Origin: Prosapia bicincta
Lineage: Eukaryota > Arthropoda > Insecta > Hemiptera > Cercopidae
Direction of reading: 5' to 3'
DNA length: 64,000 bases
Assembly (NCBI GenBank): GCA_036971475.1
Contig: JBAIZL010000005.1
Span: forward strand, 64,128,655-64,192,654
Both the position numbers and the translations under genes were made by a program. Of this stretch, positions 1 through 10,611 are shown piece by piece; position 1 is the stretch's first letter; each line of letters opens with the position of its first letter. The notes below the pieces were generated by a model, which saw only the letters and a program-made list of their open reading frames with translations, made no database searches and was not told the DNA's origin.

Positions 1-1
1 C

Positions 2-82
2 GGTGATACAATCGATTTTCGTGGAGAAGTCATTTCCGTACGAGTACATTTACGTAGACGCCAAGATGGGTCTAATATTTAA
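2..82 (+). pseudogene. Minor capsid (penton-type) protein, C-terminal end, duplicate copy 1
   Basis: The window opens inside this gene. The frame from base 2 reads 26 codons to TAA at 80-82 and matches the last 26 codons of the fuller copy at 15064-15765 with one residue different (Val for Leu before the His-Leu-Arg-Arg-Arg tail). In the insect Maverick family it resembles, this gene lies directly 5' of the double-jelly-roll capsid gene, as here. The rest lies outside the window, so its state is unknown. It belongs to the left copy of the 15.7 kb tandem duplication. Confidence 0.7.
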
Positions 83-183
83 CGAGCGCTTCTATGAGAA
101 GGGTGGCAGTTTACGTTCGACGACGGCTCAGTTAACACTGCGAAACGTTAGGTTCCTCAGATCTTTGGGTTTTAAAGTGAACA

Positions 184-1361
184 ATGGAGAACCTTTTGAC
201 AATCGACTATAGCGCCGAGTACGACAACACCCTGAACGGGCTGGAGTATCATACTCATCGGCCATACTCGTCCGCTATGTTTGGTAATAACCATGAAATT
301 CGTATCTCCATTCATCAACAAGATGTCATTACGATACCTTTTCAGAGCACGCTGCATATAAGAGATACGTTAAAGGCTACAAAAAACGGAGAAGCGACCG
401 CTGAAGTGTCTTTGGTAAATAACGCTATATCTTTTCTTTACGACGATATCAGATACGAGATCGGAGGCAACGAAATAGACAGAACCAGGAATGTCGGTAT
501 AACGACCACCATCAAGAACTTGCTTTCGTTGCGCGAAAACGAGAAAAATAAACTCGGAAATTGTGGTTCTCTAGGAGTGGGTGAAACAGATAACGATTGC
601 AAAGAGTTCAACGTGGTTATACAGTTGCGTATGCTGATGGGGTTTTTCGAGGATTACAATAGAATTGTAGTCAATGTGAAACAGGAGCTTGTCCTTTTGC
701 GTTCATCCTCAAATTTCAACGCAATAGTTAGCACAGATGCGACAGATATTGATTTGAAAATAAATCCACACGCCTACGTAGCCGATCCGATAAAATTAAA
801 ACTTTTGAAGATGATTGAACGCGATGTCACTGTTCACGTGCCACATCGGAAATGGGAACTAATAGAATATCCAGGTTTACCTGCCACGAAGCAACTCACC
901 TGGACTGTAAAGACCGCTTCGCAGCTGGAAAAACCTCGTTACGTAATTTTCACTATGCAAACCGATCGCAAAAACATGATTAAAGCTAACGCTTCAGAGT
1001 TTGACAGTTGCAAGGTAACGGGTGTAAAATTGTATCTCAACTCTCAGTACTTTCCCTACGATAATATTCTCGGCGACACCGCCATTTTGTACGACATGTA
1101 CGTTAGATTTCAACAGTCCTACTATTCACGCGAACCAGCACCGTGTCTAGACCTGTCTACCTTTAAAGGGAAAGCACGATTTTTGTAATCGATTGTTCGA
1201 AACAAAACGATAAGATAAAATCAGGGCCTGTAGATGTGAGACTTGAAATCGAGGCGTCTGACAATATTCCGCCTAATACTTCCGGTTACTGCTTGATTAT
1301 TCACGATTCGCATATTGTCTATAACCTGCTATCGGGTGTTGTTAAAAAGATTAATCTGTGA
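184..1361 (+). pseudogene. Double-jelly-roll major capsid protein, duplicate copy 1 (frameshifted near the 3' end)
   Basis: Likely major capsid protein of a Maverick/Polinton-like virus, which would form the icosahedral shell. ATG at 184 opens 334 codons to TAA at 1186-1188. The protein resembles the insect double-jelly-roll-like family: an N-terminal block ending in the YEIGGNEIDRTRN segment, a central region around VPHRKWELIEYPGLP, and a C-terminal block with YLNSQYFPYDN and DMYVRFQQSYY. After the T5 run at 1180-1184 the family-like C-terminus (acidic, with CLIIHD and NLLSGVVKK) continues in the -1 frame to TGA at 1359-1361, so the gene is broken in that run or read by frameshifting. Copy 2 has the same T5 break. 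A 4 bp loss at about 1354 relative to copy 2 removes the normal stop. Full length is near 390 residues. Family assignment is from memory of sequence signatures; no structure was computed. Confidence 0.75.
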
Positions 1362-1433
1362 CGACGCGATAAATTACCCGATTTCTGTGCATTTAGTCTC
1401 AGTTGTGGCTTGTACTCTCAGACGGGTTGAAAC

Positions 1434-1889
1434 ATGCAAGCTGTGGTTGAGTTTCATGCTTTCATCGACAACGCGGATAAATACATTGTCAAGGAACTAG
1501 CTGTGGTTGCCGAACACTATCACAGTGTTACAATTTTTAAACCCCCTTACAGATTTCACAATTTAAACGAGTCTGTGCAATAGTCTGCTCGTTGGTTACA
1601 GTCACGCTATCACCGTATCGGCTGGTACGAAGGTAGCATACCTTTTGACGAAGACACTATGCGAAAGATGTTTGCACCGTTTGACACCATATTCACAAAG
1701 GGTTTGGAGAAGGCTAGATTTCTAAGGCAGTTTCACACTGATGTACGTGAATTGCCCAAAGAGAAGCAAGACTTCTCTTGTAAATACTATAAATGTGTAT
1801 TACCCCAGCATAATTATAATAATAATGCTGTAGATTGTAGATGCGCACTGCGCAGTGCTAAATATTACTACGATCTGCTCCTAGCGTAG
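1434..1889 (+). pseudogene. Maverick-associated conserved protein with KEL and KGLEK motifs and a Cys/His-rich C-terminus, copy 1
   Basis: A protein of about 151 residues following the capsid gene. ATG at 1434 (MQAVVEF) leads into an N-terminal YIVKELAVV segment, a FKPPYRF motif, a conserved GWYEG turn, FTKGLEKARFL, and a C-terminal cluster of Cys and His residues ending in CALRSAKYYYDLL. I recognise this arrangement from unnamed proteins in insect Maverick-like elements but know no biochemical function; a nuclease of RNase-H/DnaQ type is only a guess from the N-terminal strand pattern. One in-frame TAG at 1581-1583 interrupts it (AAG in copy 2); the rest is open to TAG at 1887-1889. Copy 1 keeps the N-terminal frame that copy 2 has lost. 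Confidence 0.6.
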
Positions 1890-1890
1890 T

Positions 1891-2262
1891 GGCACTTGCG
1901 TGAAGATACTTCTTGTGTGTCTGGGTCACTGGCGGGGAGTTAAACCTGTGTGTGTCTGGGTCACTGGCGTGGAGTTAATTCTTCCGTAAACGTGTGTGTG
2001 TCTGGGTCACTGGCGTGGAGTTAAACCTGTGTGTGTGTCTGGGTCACTGGCGTGGAGTTAATTCTTCCGTAAACCAAGGTGTGTCTGGGTCACTGGCGTG
2101 GAGTTAATTCTTCCGTAAACCAAAGTGTGTCTGGGTCACTGGCGTGGAGTTAATTCTTCCGTAAACCTGTGTGTGTCTGGGTCACTTGCGTGAAGATAAT
2201 TCTTGTGTGTCTGGGTCACTGGCGTGGAGTTAATTCTTCCGTAAACCTGAGTGTATTTACGT
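1891..2262 (+). repeat. ~43 bp minisatellite following the viral genes, copy 1
   Basis: Eight occurrences of the core GTCTGGGTCACT, usually continuing as GGCGTGGAGTTAATTC and TTCCGTAAAC, with units of about 34-45 bp. Two units read CTTGCGTGAAG instead. It begins immediately after the stop of the Cys/His gene and is followed by an A/T-rich run. It may mark the end of the viral element, but I could not find a matching inverted copy near the integrase side. Confidence 0.85.
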
Positions 2263-5048
2263 GTGGAGCAGATTAAAAAATTTAAAAAAATTTAAAAATA
2301 GAAAATACAAAAAAATTTAAAAATTAAAAATTACAAAAATATTTATCAGGAGACTACATTTTGTCATGGAGTGGTAGTCACTTGGGAGTAGCGATGGTTG
2401 GGGCTACTCCCCAAGGGGTAAGACTTCTGCTTGCCCCGGCTTGTAATGCGGGTATTGAATCGGCTTCACTGATTCAGTTGGCGGTCCTATCCCCGTGAAA
2501 ACTGCAGAAGGCAAGCGCAGCGACAGCTTATATGGCCAATGGGGTAAAACGTATCTCAGGCGCTTGATTGAAGTCGCACGGTAAGTTTAATAATCATTAA
2601 ATTGTATTATTATTATTGTATATCAGTTTTTTGTTGTTGCTATATTGTTTTCGATCTTGTTTTTTAGCGACATTCGAGCTGGCTCAGATCGTAATGTCGT
2701 TGGTCAGTGGATGGCAGTCTCTACATAGCTATTTTGGTATGCGTTGGTAGCTATCTATATATTGTCTAGGCGCTCATATCATAAAGGCTACTTATCGGAC
2801 ACTATGTGTTAACACATCGTCAAGCTATGCATCGGGTACTATGTGTTAGCCAATAGCTATTGTGGTAGAGTGTGCGTCGGTAGCTATCTTTATGGAGATA
2901 TTGTCTAAAGCTCAGGTCATAAGGGCTTTTGCCAATGGTTATATGGAACCATATTATATTCTATGGAACCATAGAATTAATGAAAAGTAGTAAAGCACTT
3001 ATTAGTAGAACAGTGAAAAAAGAAAGAAAATCTCGATAAAGAAACAAGGAAGAAAAAGATATCACATTTAGAAGGTAATTTACAGAGATGAATTTGGCCT
3101 ATGATCAAGAAGTGAAATAATAATATTCATTAAATATCGTAACTTAAAAGGTAAAGTCTCATGGAGTGGTGCCGAAGACTCCGCCATATCACTATAACTG
3201 ATCCCTGGAGCTAAGTAGCTATAGAGTCAAGTCATAATACAGTATTTACAAAACTATGAATAACTATTTATAGGTAAATGATTGTTAATTATAAAAGTAT
3301 TTATTCATTTTTTCTTTGAATTTAAATTAGGGAGAAAAATAAATTTCTTGGTTTCCTTTCTTACAGGGAAAAAATCACATTGTGGCTCCTCTCAACGAAA
3401 CTGCTCTTGGATGGTTAGTAAATAATGTAACCTACTTTAACCTAACCTAACATGTCCCCCTTGATAATAATGCTATCACCAACTAGTGATGCCAAGATAT
3501 CGTAATTGTGCCACTCGACAACGTAAAACCTAAAAGTTCATAACGAAGCACAGTCAAACGACGTTTTATCAACTTGGAGCCAGTAATTACAGAAGTTTTA
3601 AGGTAACTGTAATTATTATAAAACACTAGATTTTATTTGTAATGTTAAAACTCTTCGTTTTAATATTTTTCTTCTAATTACAAATCGATCGTGATACAAA
3701 TTCGTTTTCCAACTCTAGACATTAGAGGTTCAATTAATTTCAATAACTATGGTATAATTATGCATTTAGTGTAAGAAAAATTCCATTATTCATTTTACTG
3801 TAATTTAAAAATAAACAGCGTTAATTTAGTCTGATAGAACCAAATAAATTAATTTGCCTGGTTATACGTAAGGTAAACTTTGTACAAAGTTAATGGACGA
3901 ATATAGAAGCACAAATACATTATAAAGCCGTTTGTTTATTAATAGTACTTTATTTATTATGTTGTTTAAAGGGAACGTGTTTTAATTGATGGTAAATAGA
4001 AATCCCAAGTGCCATACGATACTAAGTATCGATACGGAGCTCTAAAGCAAATAAAATTCATAAAACAATCGAGTTATAGTTCAAACAAGCCCTAATTAAA
4101 AGTGAAGTAAGCAAATGTTCGCGCGACGGGTAACAGAGAACGGATTTCCATTTCTTTACTGCGCGATAAAGGTTGGACAATAACTTTAAGTTATTTCACG
4201 TTTCCTGGTCTCATTTGCCTTAAAATATAAAGAACTTGTTTTGGTTAATAGAGTATTAAGTGTTTTTGTTGTTGTTGCGGAAACATTCTTCGACTGGTTT
4301 TAATTACCATTTATACGTATCAGCTGGTCTAAGATCCAAGAAGGGTTTTGTGATTAGCTTTGCTTTTCCCTAATTGCGGATAGTTTCGTAGCGTTTATAA
4401 TAAGTTTGTTGTTCCCGTGCGGTTGCGATCCTAACGTCATCGATAGGATGATCCACGCTCTCACCTCTTGGAAACTGTTTTCACTTCAGAAGTGGTTCCT
4501 TACTCCAAATGGTTTCTGCATCGTACGCATTTAGTTTTAGGCCAATGTATCTCCCATTGTTTTTACAAATTTATACAATCTATACTTTCAAATACAACAT
4601 AAATACAACTCTAAATAAAATCTACGCAACTAGGTTGGGAGTTGACTATGCAAAGTGTGTAGCACAAGGAGAGGGGTGAAGGGAAAAATCTCGTCTTGTG
4701 AAAATCGACCTTCGTACATTGGTGGCTCATGAAAATATTCCCCGCATAGCCATGTAACACGTTACCTGTTCCAAACGTTTGCATTAGAAACAATCTTTCG
4801 CCCTTAGTATTTGGTTTTACACTTTATATCGCTTTCGATAAATTTTTTTATCGAAATATAAATTGTTGGCTTATTTTTGTTTAGTTTTATATAACTCTAA
4901 AGTCAAAATGCGTTTAAAGTTGTATCAGCTGCGATTAAAATATAAAGTAAACATGAATTTAATACAATCATAATTTTTTATAAAATAAAAATACCAGCAA
5001 GGTTGTAGAACGTAAAACATCATAGTCTACAGGAACAATGTTATTGCC

Positions 5049-5085
<37 letters not shown>

Positions 5086-5338
5086 TATTCAATTGAATTG
5101 TTTATATTCCTGATGATGTTGGTACTGTTAGCCAACGAAGAGCTTTGAATTGTAAATTCAATAATAATTCTTGTATTCGTATTTTGACTTAATTCTTTAT
5201 TAATACACAAGAATGCATATTGCGATATATATATATATATATATATATATTGTAGTCCAGATGTAGTCATAGAACTATGACTTCTAAGAAGTCACTTGGC
5301 AAATTTTTATATCACTTGCTTATGAAAGTGTTAGTTAC

Positions 5339-5390
<52 letters not shown>

Positions 5391-5744
5391 CTACAAGTTA
5401 TGTAGAAATGGGAAAATTCCTTCCATGCTTTCCCTACATGGCAAAATATTTGATGAAGTAAACAAATTTATACTAAAAAGATTAAAAGTATAGAAGTTAC
5501 AGCAAGAAGTGTTTTATGAATCAATTCTACAATTTTTGTTAATTTAGACAAATATTCTTTGATTGTTCTTCAAAAGGTCCTAGTTTCTTAACAATATACA
5601 GTAATTTCTAAACGTAGGCCTACAAAAGAAAATTAATTTTCTCCCACAACTCAGGGATAGGTTTATTTCTGCAGCAGGTAGAACATTCGAATGCTAATTT
5701 CGTATCTGCTTAAGCTTTTCTAATCAATGTGCCGCATTATAATA
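2263..5744. other. Duplicated non-coding flank, copy 1
   Basis: No gene supported. 2268-2345 is an A-rich tract. 2346-2650 has local dyads, including a 9 bp perfect hairpin GGGAGTAGC/GCTACTCCC at 2384-2411 and TGAATC/GATTCA near 2457-2478. The rest is AT-rich unique sequence with TA microsatellites near 5051-5080, 5225-5250 and 5341-5388. The whole stretch recurs at 17946-21387 with small indels, for example a block of about 60-80 bp near 4622-4707 missing from copy 2. It could be host intergenic DNA or a terminal part of the viral element. Confidence 0.7.
5092..5162 (+). ncRNA. Hammerhead-ribozyme-like motif, copy 1 (degenerate)
   Basis: Core CTGATGA at 5110-5116, stem II GTTGG/CCAAC with a loop, then GAA followed by GAGCTT and T. 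Distal stem I can pair ATTGAATT (5092-5099) with AATTCAAT (5155-5162). Compared with copy 2 the first base after GAA is G instead of A, which breaks the A15.1-U16.1 pair expected in hammerheads. It sits between two TA repeats. Likely a decayed remnant of a Penelope-like retroelement terminal repeat. Confidence 0.35.
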
Positions 5745-6063
5745 CAGTAGAACTCCGGAAACATGCTGCTATTTTCAAAATAATGATTCTGTCTACGTGC
5801 TATCGGTCATTTCTCCTATCAGCACAATTATTTGGATGCTGAACCACCGTCTCAGTGCAGGTCTGTATGACTCGTCCGTCGCCAGGCGGCCGGCTCGCTC
5901 CGTTATTACTCGTGTTAATTAGTCACCAGCGATTCTTACTCTTTTGCAACAGTCCGTTGCTCTATTTATGAATGCGTATCGTCGTTCACCATGGCTTCTA
6001 TAGGAAAACGAGTTGTCTTATCATTAGCGGATAAACTAAAATTTATAGATCAATCAGATAAAG

Positions 6064-6112
6064 CAATCGCGTATCCAGAGACTTGCTTTGGGGTGGGGGG
6101 GGCGATCGATGC

Positions 6113-6169
<57 letters not shown>

Positions 6170-6329
6170 TATGGTGATATGTTTTCTTGTAATATAGTTA
6201 ATAAATTTTGTAAAAGTATTTTATTAGATAATTATTTTCCTGAAGATGCTGATACTATTTTATCGGCGAAAAGCTTTGAATAAATATATTCATTAAAAGT
6301 ATTCTTGTTTATGAAATATTTTTAATTTA

Positions 6330-6376
<47 letters not shown>

Positions 6377-6823
6377 GTGTGTGTGTGTGGGTGTGGGTGC
6401 GCGCGCGCGCGCGCGTGCGTGTATGTAAAAACATAGGACAGAAAAAGTTCTTTCTACGCTTGCGTTAGAAATCGGTAACGTGATAAAGATTCGTAACAAA
6501 TTAGACTTTTTAATAAATAATTGTTCCAGTTTCGATAACACTTATGGCTACAGAATATTATTAATTGCATAATAAGCTATTATTATAAAAATGGTTTATT
6601 AATTAATATAAGTAGTTATTCTTCCAACACGAACAATTCCGAAGTCAACTGCGAATATTACGCTTGCAAAATTACGTATTGAAAATCATATGTTCGAGAC
6701 TAAGCTTCACTAGCGCTATCTGTTGTTAAAACGTTTAGACGTTTACGAGGGTATGCCGAGGGAATTACACATTTTCAAATTAAAAATTTATTTTTTATTT
6801 ACAATAAAAGACGAATTAACTTA
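6064..6823 (-). mobile_element. Nested hAT-like element, copy 1 (right end missing)
   Basis: Inserted in the Tigger helix-turn-helix codons; the target GATAAAG is at 6057-6063. The left end reads CAATCGCGTATCCA, a mutated form of CAGGCGCGTATCCA in copy 2. Minus-strand codons at about 6425-6541 encode a remnant of the hAT C-terminal dimerisation domain, with the signature ITLPISNASVERTFSVL. Contains TA repeats at 6115-6165 and 6336-6374 and a GT/GC-rich tract at 6376-6420. Confidence 0.7.
6240..6277 (+). ncRNA. Hammerhead-ribozyme-like core, second family, copy 1
   Basis: CTGAAGA at 6240-6246 fits CUGANGA. A 7 bp stem II, GCTGATA with TATCGGC (one wobble), is followed by GAA, the palindrome AAGCTT and a T at the expected cleavage position. 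The three bases after it (GAA) can pair with TTC just before the core as proximal stem I. Activity is untested and distal stem I is not obvious. Confidence 0.35.
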
Positions 6824-7210
6824 TGTATGGATTGTCAAGTTATTGTACAGACGTTCCGGAGTGTTTCAAATAACAGCTAAAACACGAAATAAATTAAGTT
6901 TATATCAAGTTATGCAATTAGGGGAAAGACATAACTAATGAGAAACAAGAATGTTTTTATTTTTACAAATTTTTGTTCAATTGTGTAAATGTACTTGAAT
7001 TTTAATATATATTGAGTTTCAATTACCACCACAAAATACTAAATTAATTCGTTATTTTATTTCAAACACATTCTCTGTTTTATAAAACACATTCTCAACT
7101 TATTTCTTTTCAGTTTACAACATTAAAGTCATGTCTTTAATATGTATAACAAATGTTTAATTTAAAAAAAAAATCTAAGCGACAGTTGAAACACCACACA
7201 CACATACACG

Positions 7211-7249
<39 letters not shown>

Positions 7250-7435
7250 GGACGCACGCACCCACCCACGCATGCACGCGCGCATCATTCTGATTCTCTA
7301 AAACATTTCATCTGTTAAAACCTTGACATGTTTTATACCAAAAATACAAAAATCTATGTACAAAACCTGAAAGCAAATATATTTTCATTTCCATATTATT
7401 CCTGAAGACTTAAAGGTATTTTGTTCTTACGTGGG
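6824..7435. other. Junction-proximal non-coding stretch and probable ZNG1 3' UTR region
   Basis: Starts where the duplicated block ends. A CA/CG-rich microsatellite occupies about 7195-7286. On the minus strand it lies downstream of the ZNG1 stop codon, so part of it is probably 3' UTR; TTTATT near 7055 would read AATAAA on the minus strand, but I cannot say which signal is used. No other gene seen. Confidence 0.5.
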
Positions 7436-7518
7436 TCATATGGTGGATGTACTCTCACTGTGCTTTCTAACACATTCGTCCAGCAATTTTAGTAGATTCT
7501 CTTCGTCAAGATGCCGCC
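7436..7518 (-). CDS. ZNG1: ZNG1/CBWD (COBW-domain GTPase) terminal coding exon
   Basis: Minus-strand exon with an acceptor TTCTGTTCTAG immediately upstream. It starts in phase, supplying GG to complete a Gly codon left by the exon at 23738-23861, then reads 26 codons (RHLDEENLLKLLDECVRKHS and six more residues) to TGA at 7436-7438. The join gives FIFIGRHLDEENLL, which matches the conserved FIGRNLD segment near the C-terminus of CBWD/ZNG1 proteins. Those are zinc-regulated P-loop GTPases that deliver zinc to client metalloproteins such as methionine aminopeptidase. The C-terminus is short and ends Ser-Thr-Ser-Thr-Ile. Identification rests on the C-terminal domain only; GTPase exons are not in view. 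This exon lies inside the inferred 15.7 kb duplication unit. Confidence 0.72.
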
Positions 7519-8839
7519 CTAGAACAGAGGTCAAAAGTGAACAATTAGAATTACAACAGGGCTAACAACACTAACAGCCCACAAGCATTTTAAATATTAA
7601 ATATGAATGAACAAATATTGCGAATTTGTTTGATATAGAAATAATTTTGGCAAAAGTTAAAAAGTATAAAACTAAATTCTATTGTTAAAGCAAGTGTTTT
7701 AGTTTGATTGCAAATTGTGATTTTTTTAAAAATTCTCGCTTTCATGACAGTTTAACTTTAAAAGGTGTTAATTTGTCGACTACACTGTACTTAATACAGC
7801 CCTCCAGGGGTTTACCGATCTGGCTGAATCCAAAACGTCGCGCCGTTTCGACGTTAACCATGTAGTCTTTAGCTAGCTAAATCAACGTACTGTGGAACTT
7901 GACAACGTCGCAGTCTTTTACTAAACATTTTTGAGCTGACTTTAGTAGTAACAGTCGACACTTTGGCAAAAAAGTGGGGGGGGGAGTTGGCCTTGACGCT
8001 GTAACCTAAGTCAGCTAACATAACCTACCCCTAAGTGTAGGGTGGTTCTCAGGTACGTTTGGGAGCTTCCCGGGGTGGTTGCTCCAGGGTGGATTCGGGG
8101 TTGGGGGTAGGTTTTGGAAAAAATTTGAAAAAATGTGTGTTGCGTGTTAGGGTGAGTTTACATTGTATTTTGGCTAGAGTTGGGGGTGGGTTCGCCAGGG
8201 GTAGTTTTAAATAATATATGAAATTGCCAAAAATCGATCGGTTAGATAAAATGACTAAACAACTGTGTGGGGTATCTTTGGAGTATGTGTTGGATAGATG
8301 CGGGGGTGGGTTCACCTGGGGGTAGTGTTCAGATTGCCAAAAATGATCGGTCCCTGGAGTCGTGCTCGAGGTAAAGTCACCTAGGAGCCAGGCAGTAGGT
8401 AAAGCTACCTTGGAGCATGGCCTCAGGTAAAGACATCCCGAAGCCAGCCCTTAAGTAAAGCCACCATGGAGAAATGCCTTAGGTAAATTCACACTAGAGT
8501 CAGGCTTTAAGTGGGGTTGTTTTAATATATGATATTGCCAAAAAATGATCGGTTAGATCAAATGACCAACGTTCCCATTAAACACTAAGTTTAACCGACC
8601 AACAAATACGTTAAATTCAAATAGTCAACAGTCAACAATCGACCTATCACATTGCAGGGGCTCGATAGGCTTACAGCTGCCGAACACCTCGCACGCGGTC
8701 GCAGTAAGGCGTGGATACCCCAAGGTCTGAACGGTGTCATCATCCGCTGATACTGAAGGACGCCTCTCATCTATGCATAACCTATCAAGATATCTACCAT
8801 AAATATCTCTGTATTTGTGTAAACACTGACATATACGTG
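7519..8839. other. Non-coding stretch between the ZNG1 last exon and the integrase
   Basis: No gene supported. 7970-8330 is G-rich with repeated GGGGGTGGGTT-like blocks. 8360-8520 holds about five degenerate units of 31-34 bp built on GGTAAAGYCACCWWGGAG. Codons readable from a GTG at 8711 are in frame with the integrase but look unlike the conserved domain and lack an ATG. The left boundary of the viral element should lie here, but I could not define an inverted terminal repeat. Confidence 0.5.
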
Positions 8840-9763
8840 ATGGACATCAGACGATCCATTGCGGCAGAGTTGCATAAGCCAGCAAGACGAAATTTCAAAA
8901 CACGCAGAGTGCATTTAAGAGGTATAGACGATTTATATCAAGCCGACTTGGTGGAAATGATTCCACACGCCAAGGACAACAACGGCTACAAGTACATACT
9001 GACCATGATAAACTGTTTGACTAAATTCGCATTTGCGCTCCCGTTAAAATCAAAATCAGGGTCTGAAGTGGCTGCCGCTTTGGAACCTATTTTAAAAATA
9101 CACCCTGTGAAAAACTTTCAAACCTATCAAGGTAAAGAGTGGTTTATCACTCATGTAGGTAAATTGATGAAAAAATACAAAATCAATCACTACACCACCT
9201 ATTCCGATAAGAAGGCCTCGATAGTGGAACGCCTGAATCGTACATTAAAGGGGCGAATGTGGCGTTAATTTACTGCGCTAGGGACATATCATTGGCTGAA
9301 TCTATTGAAAAAAATTGTCAACGCCTATAATAATACAGTTCACCGTACTATCGGCATGAAACCGAGTCACGTGACTAGAAAACACGAGCAGATGTTGTTG
9401 GACAAGACACGAGGATGAGCCGAGAGTAAGCCTAAAGCGCCTAAATTTCAAGTAGACGATAAAATCCGAATCTCGAAATACAAGAAGACCTTTACTAAGG
9501 GCTACTTGCCTAGTTGGACAAATGAGTTGTTTTCTATTTACGCCGTCTTACCGACAGATCCTGTCACGTACATCTTACAAGACGGCAAAGGCGAGATATT
9601 CAAAGGCAAATTTTACACCGAAGAACTGAGTAAATCAAAAGTAGGCTCGATTTACCTCGTGGAAAAAGTACTGCGCACAAAAGGTAATGGAGTCTTTGTG
9701 AAATGGCTGGGTTTCGATAGAAACCACAACTCGTAGGTAGATAAAGATAAGCTTAGACTGTGA
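8840..9763 (+). pseudogene. Maverick-type DDE integrase with C-terminal chromodomain (three nonsense codons)
   Basis: Retroviral-type integrase of a Maverick/Polinton-like element, which would insert viral DNA in the host chromosome. ATG at 8840 starts a 307-codon frame ending at TGA 9761-9763. The core begins at DDLYQADLVEM (first catalytic Asp), continues through an NGYKYILTMINCLTKFAF segment, and ends with SIVERLNRTLK (catalytic Glu). The second catalytic Asp, expected in the QT-D-GKE motif, is Tyr here (QTYQGKEW). A C-terminal SH3-like segment and a chromodomain (KVLRTKGNGVFVKWLGFD) follow. In-frame stops lie at 9266-9268 (TAA), 9417-9419 (TGA) and 9734-9736 (TAG, where chromodomains normally have Trp). 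Inactive on both counts. Confidence 0.85.
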
Positions 9764-9798
9764 CCGCATAAGGCCAACCTCGTCCCAGGGGCATAAGA

Positions 9799-9826
9799 CC
9801 ATATGACGTCATTGGAAAAGTCATAT
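9799..9826. promoter_or_regulatory. Candidate regulatory dyad with a CRE palindrome between integrase and ATPase
   Basis: CATATGAC and GTCATATG form an 8 bp inverted repeat; the left arm runs into TGACGTCA (9804-9811), the consensus cAMP-response element bound by CREB/ATF-type bZIP factors. It lies in the 158 bp gap between the integrase stop and the ATPase start, where a promoter for the downstream gene run would be expected. The function is inferred from position only. Confidence 0.3.
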
Positions 9827-9921
9827 GCGGCGCAATTGCTTGTGCCAGAATATATGTTTCAAAAAATAAATAACTATTATGATCGTCGCACAATTGACTC
9901 ATTCTGGTTGCGTCTTTCGAG

Positions 9922-10611
9922 ATGCGTATAGTGATTGCTCTATATACGATGCAGCTACATAACTTCGACGCATATGTAAGTGAAAAGGAGAAACGAAGTC
10001 GTCACAGTCCTTTATTGCCCAACATTATTAGCGCAATCGTGTGTGGTCCATCAAATTGTGGCAAAACAAATGTAATATTCAATCTTTTGTTCGAAGCAAA
10101 CGGGCTGAAGTTCGCCAACATTTATATTTTCTCAAATTCACTTCATCAGCCTAAATATAACTTTCTGTCCAAAGAGCTGGAAGAATCGGGTATCGGTTTT
10201 TTTCCGTACAGCCACAACGAAAACATCATCAATCCACGTGAAGCGGAACCGAATTCCATTATGATTTTCGACGATATACAGTGTGAAAAACATGATAATA
10301 TATGTAACTACTTCAGTATGGGTAGGCATAGTTCAATTAACTCTTTTTATCTAGGCCAAATGTACAGCAGGATCCCCAAACATCTAATACGAGACAATGC
10401 CAATCTGATTGTTGCATTTAAACAGGACGATATGAATTTAAAACACATTCATTCGGATCACGTTGGCACGGACGTGTCGTTTAACACTTTCAAAAAGCTC
10501 TGTGCAACAGCTTGGAAAGAGAAATTCGGTTTTATAGTAATAGATAAAGACAGCGATATAGATCAGGGTCGATGCAGAATCGGTTTTGATTCCTTCGTAA
10601 AAGATTTATAA
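9922..10611 (+). CDS. FtsK/HerA-type (A32-like) genome-packaging ATPase
   Basis: Packaging ATPase of the Maverick/Polinton-like virus, expected to pump DNA into preformed capsids. The frame is fully open for 229 codons. Walker A is GPSNCGKT at residues 42-49 and Walker B is SIMIFDDIQ at 112-120, with two acidic residues. A conserved block LGQMYSRIPKHLIRDNANLI (144-163) occupies the place of the sensor region. The length suits Maverick ATPases (about 220-260). The real start may be the ATG at 9949 (MQLHNFDAY), because the first nine residues look non-conserved. The stop overlaps the next ATG as TAATG. It is one of the few unbroken genes in the element; whether it is expressed is unknown. Confidence 0.9.
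   Translation: MRIVIALYTMQLHNFDAYVSEKEKRSRHSPLLPNIISAIVCGPSNCGKTNVIFNLLFEANGLKFANIYIFSNSLHQPKYNFLSKELEESGIGFFPYSHNENIINPREAEPNSIMIFDDIQCEKHDNICNYFSMGRHSSINSFYLGQMYSRIPKHLIRDNANLIVAFKQDDMNLKHIHSDHVGTDVSFNTFKKLCATAWKEKFGFIVIDKDSDIDQGRCRIGFDSFVKDL

Larger units (their letters stand above)
5745..6823 (+). mobile_element. Tigger/pogo-like element, left part, copy 1 (truncated at the duplication junction)
   Basis: Begins with CAGTAGAACTCC after a TA dinucleotide, matching the left end of the fuller copy at 21388. ATG at 5991 opens the transposase N-terminus (MASIGKRVVLSLADKLKFID), the start of a CENP-B/Tigger-type helix-turn-helix, before a nested hAT element interrupts it at 6064. Homology with the second copy stops at about 6823, inside the hAT element, so the right ends of both transposons are absent here. 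Unlike copy 2 it has no stop at codon 6. Confidence 0.75.

Noticed and set aside
1180..1188. Programmed -1 frameshift in the capsid gene
   Set aside because: The zero-frame codons give A TTT TTG, not a canonical slippery heptamer; kept only as an open question in the findings.
2346..2650. Structured RNA or tRNA/snRNA gene
   Set aside because: Several hairpins are present but no tRNA cloverleaf, box A/B or snRNA signature fits.
3437..3453. Insect telomere-like CCTAA repeats (AACCTAACCTAAC)
   Set aside because: Only about two units, in the interior of a duplicated block; too short to call a telomeric remnant.
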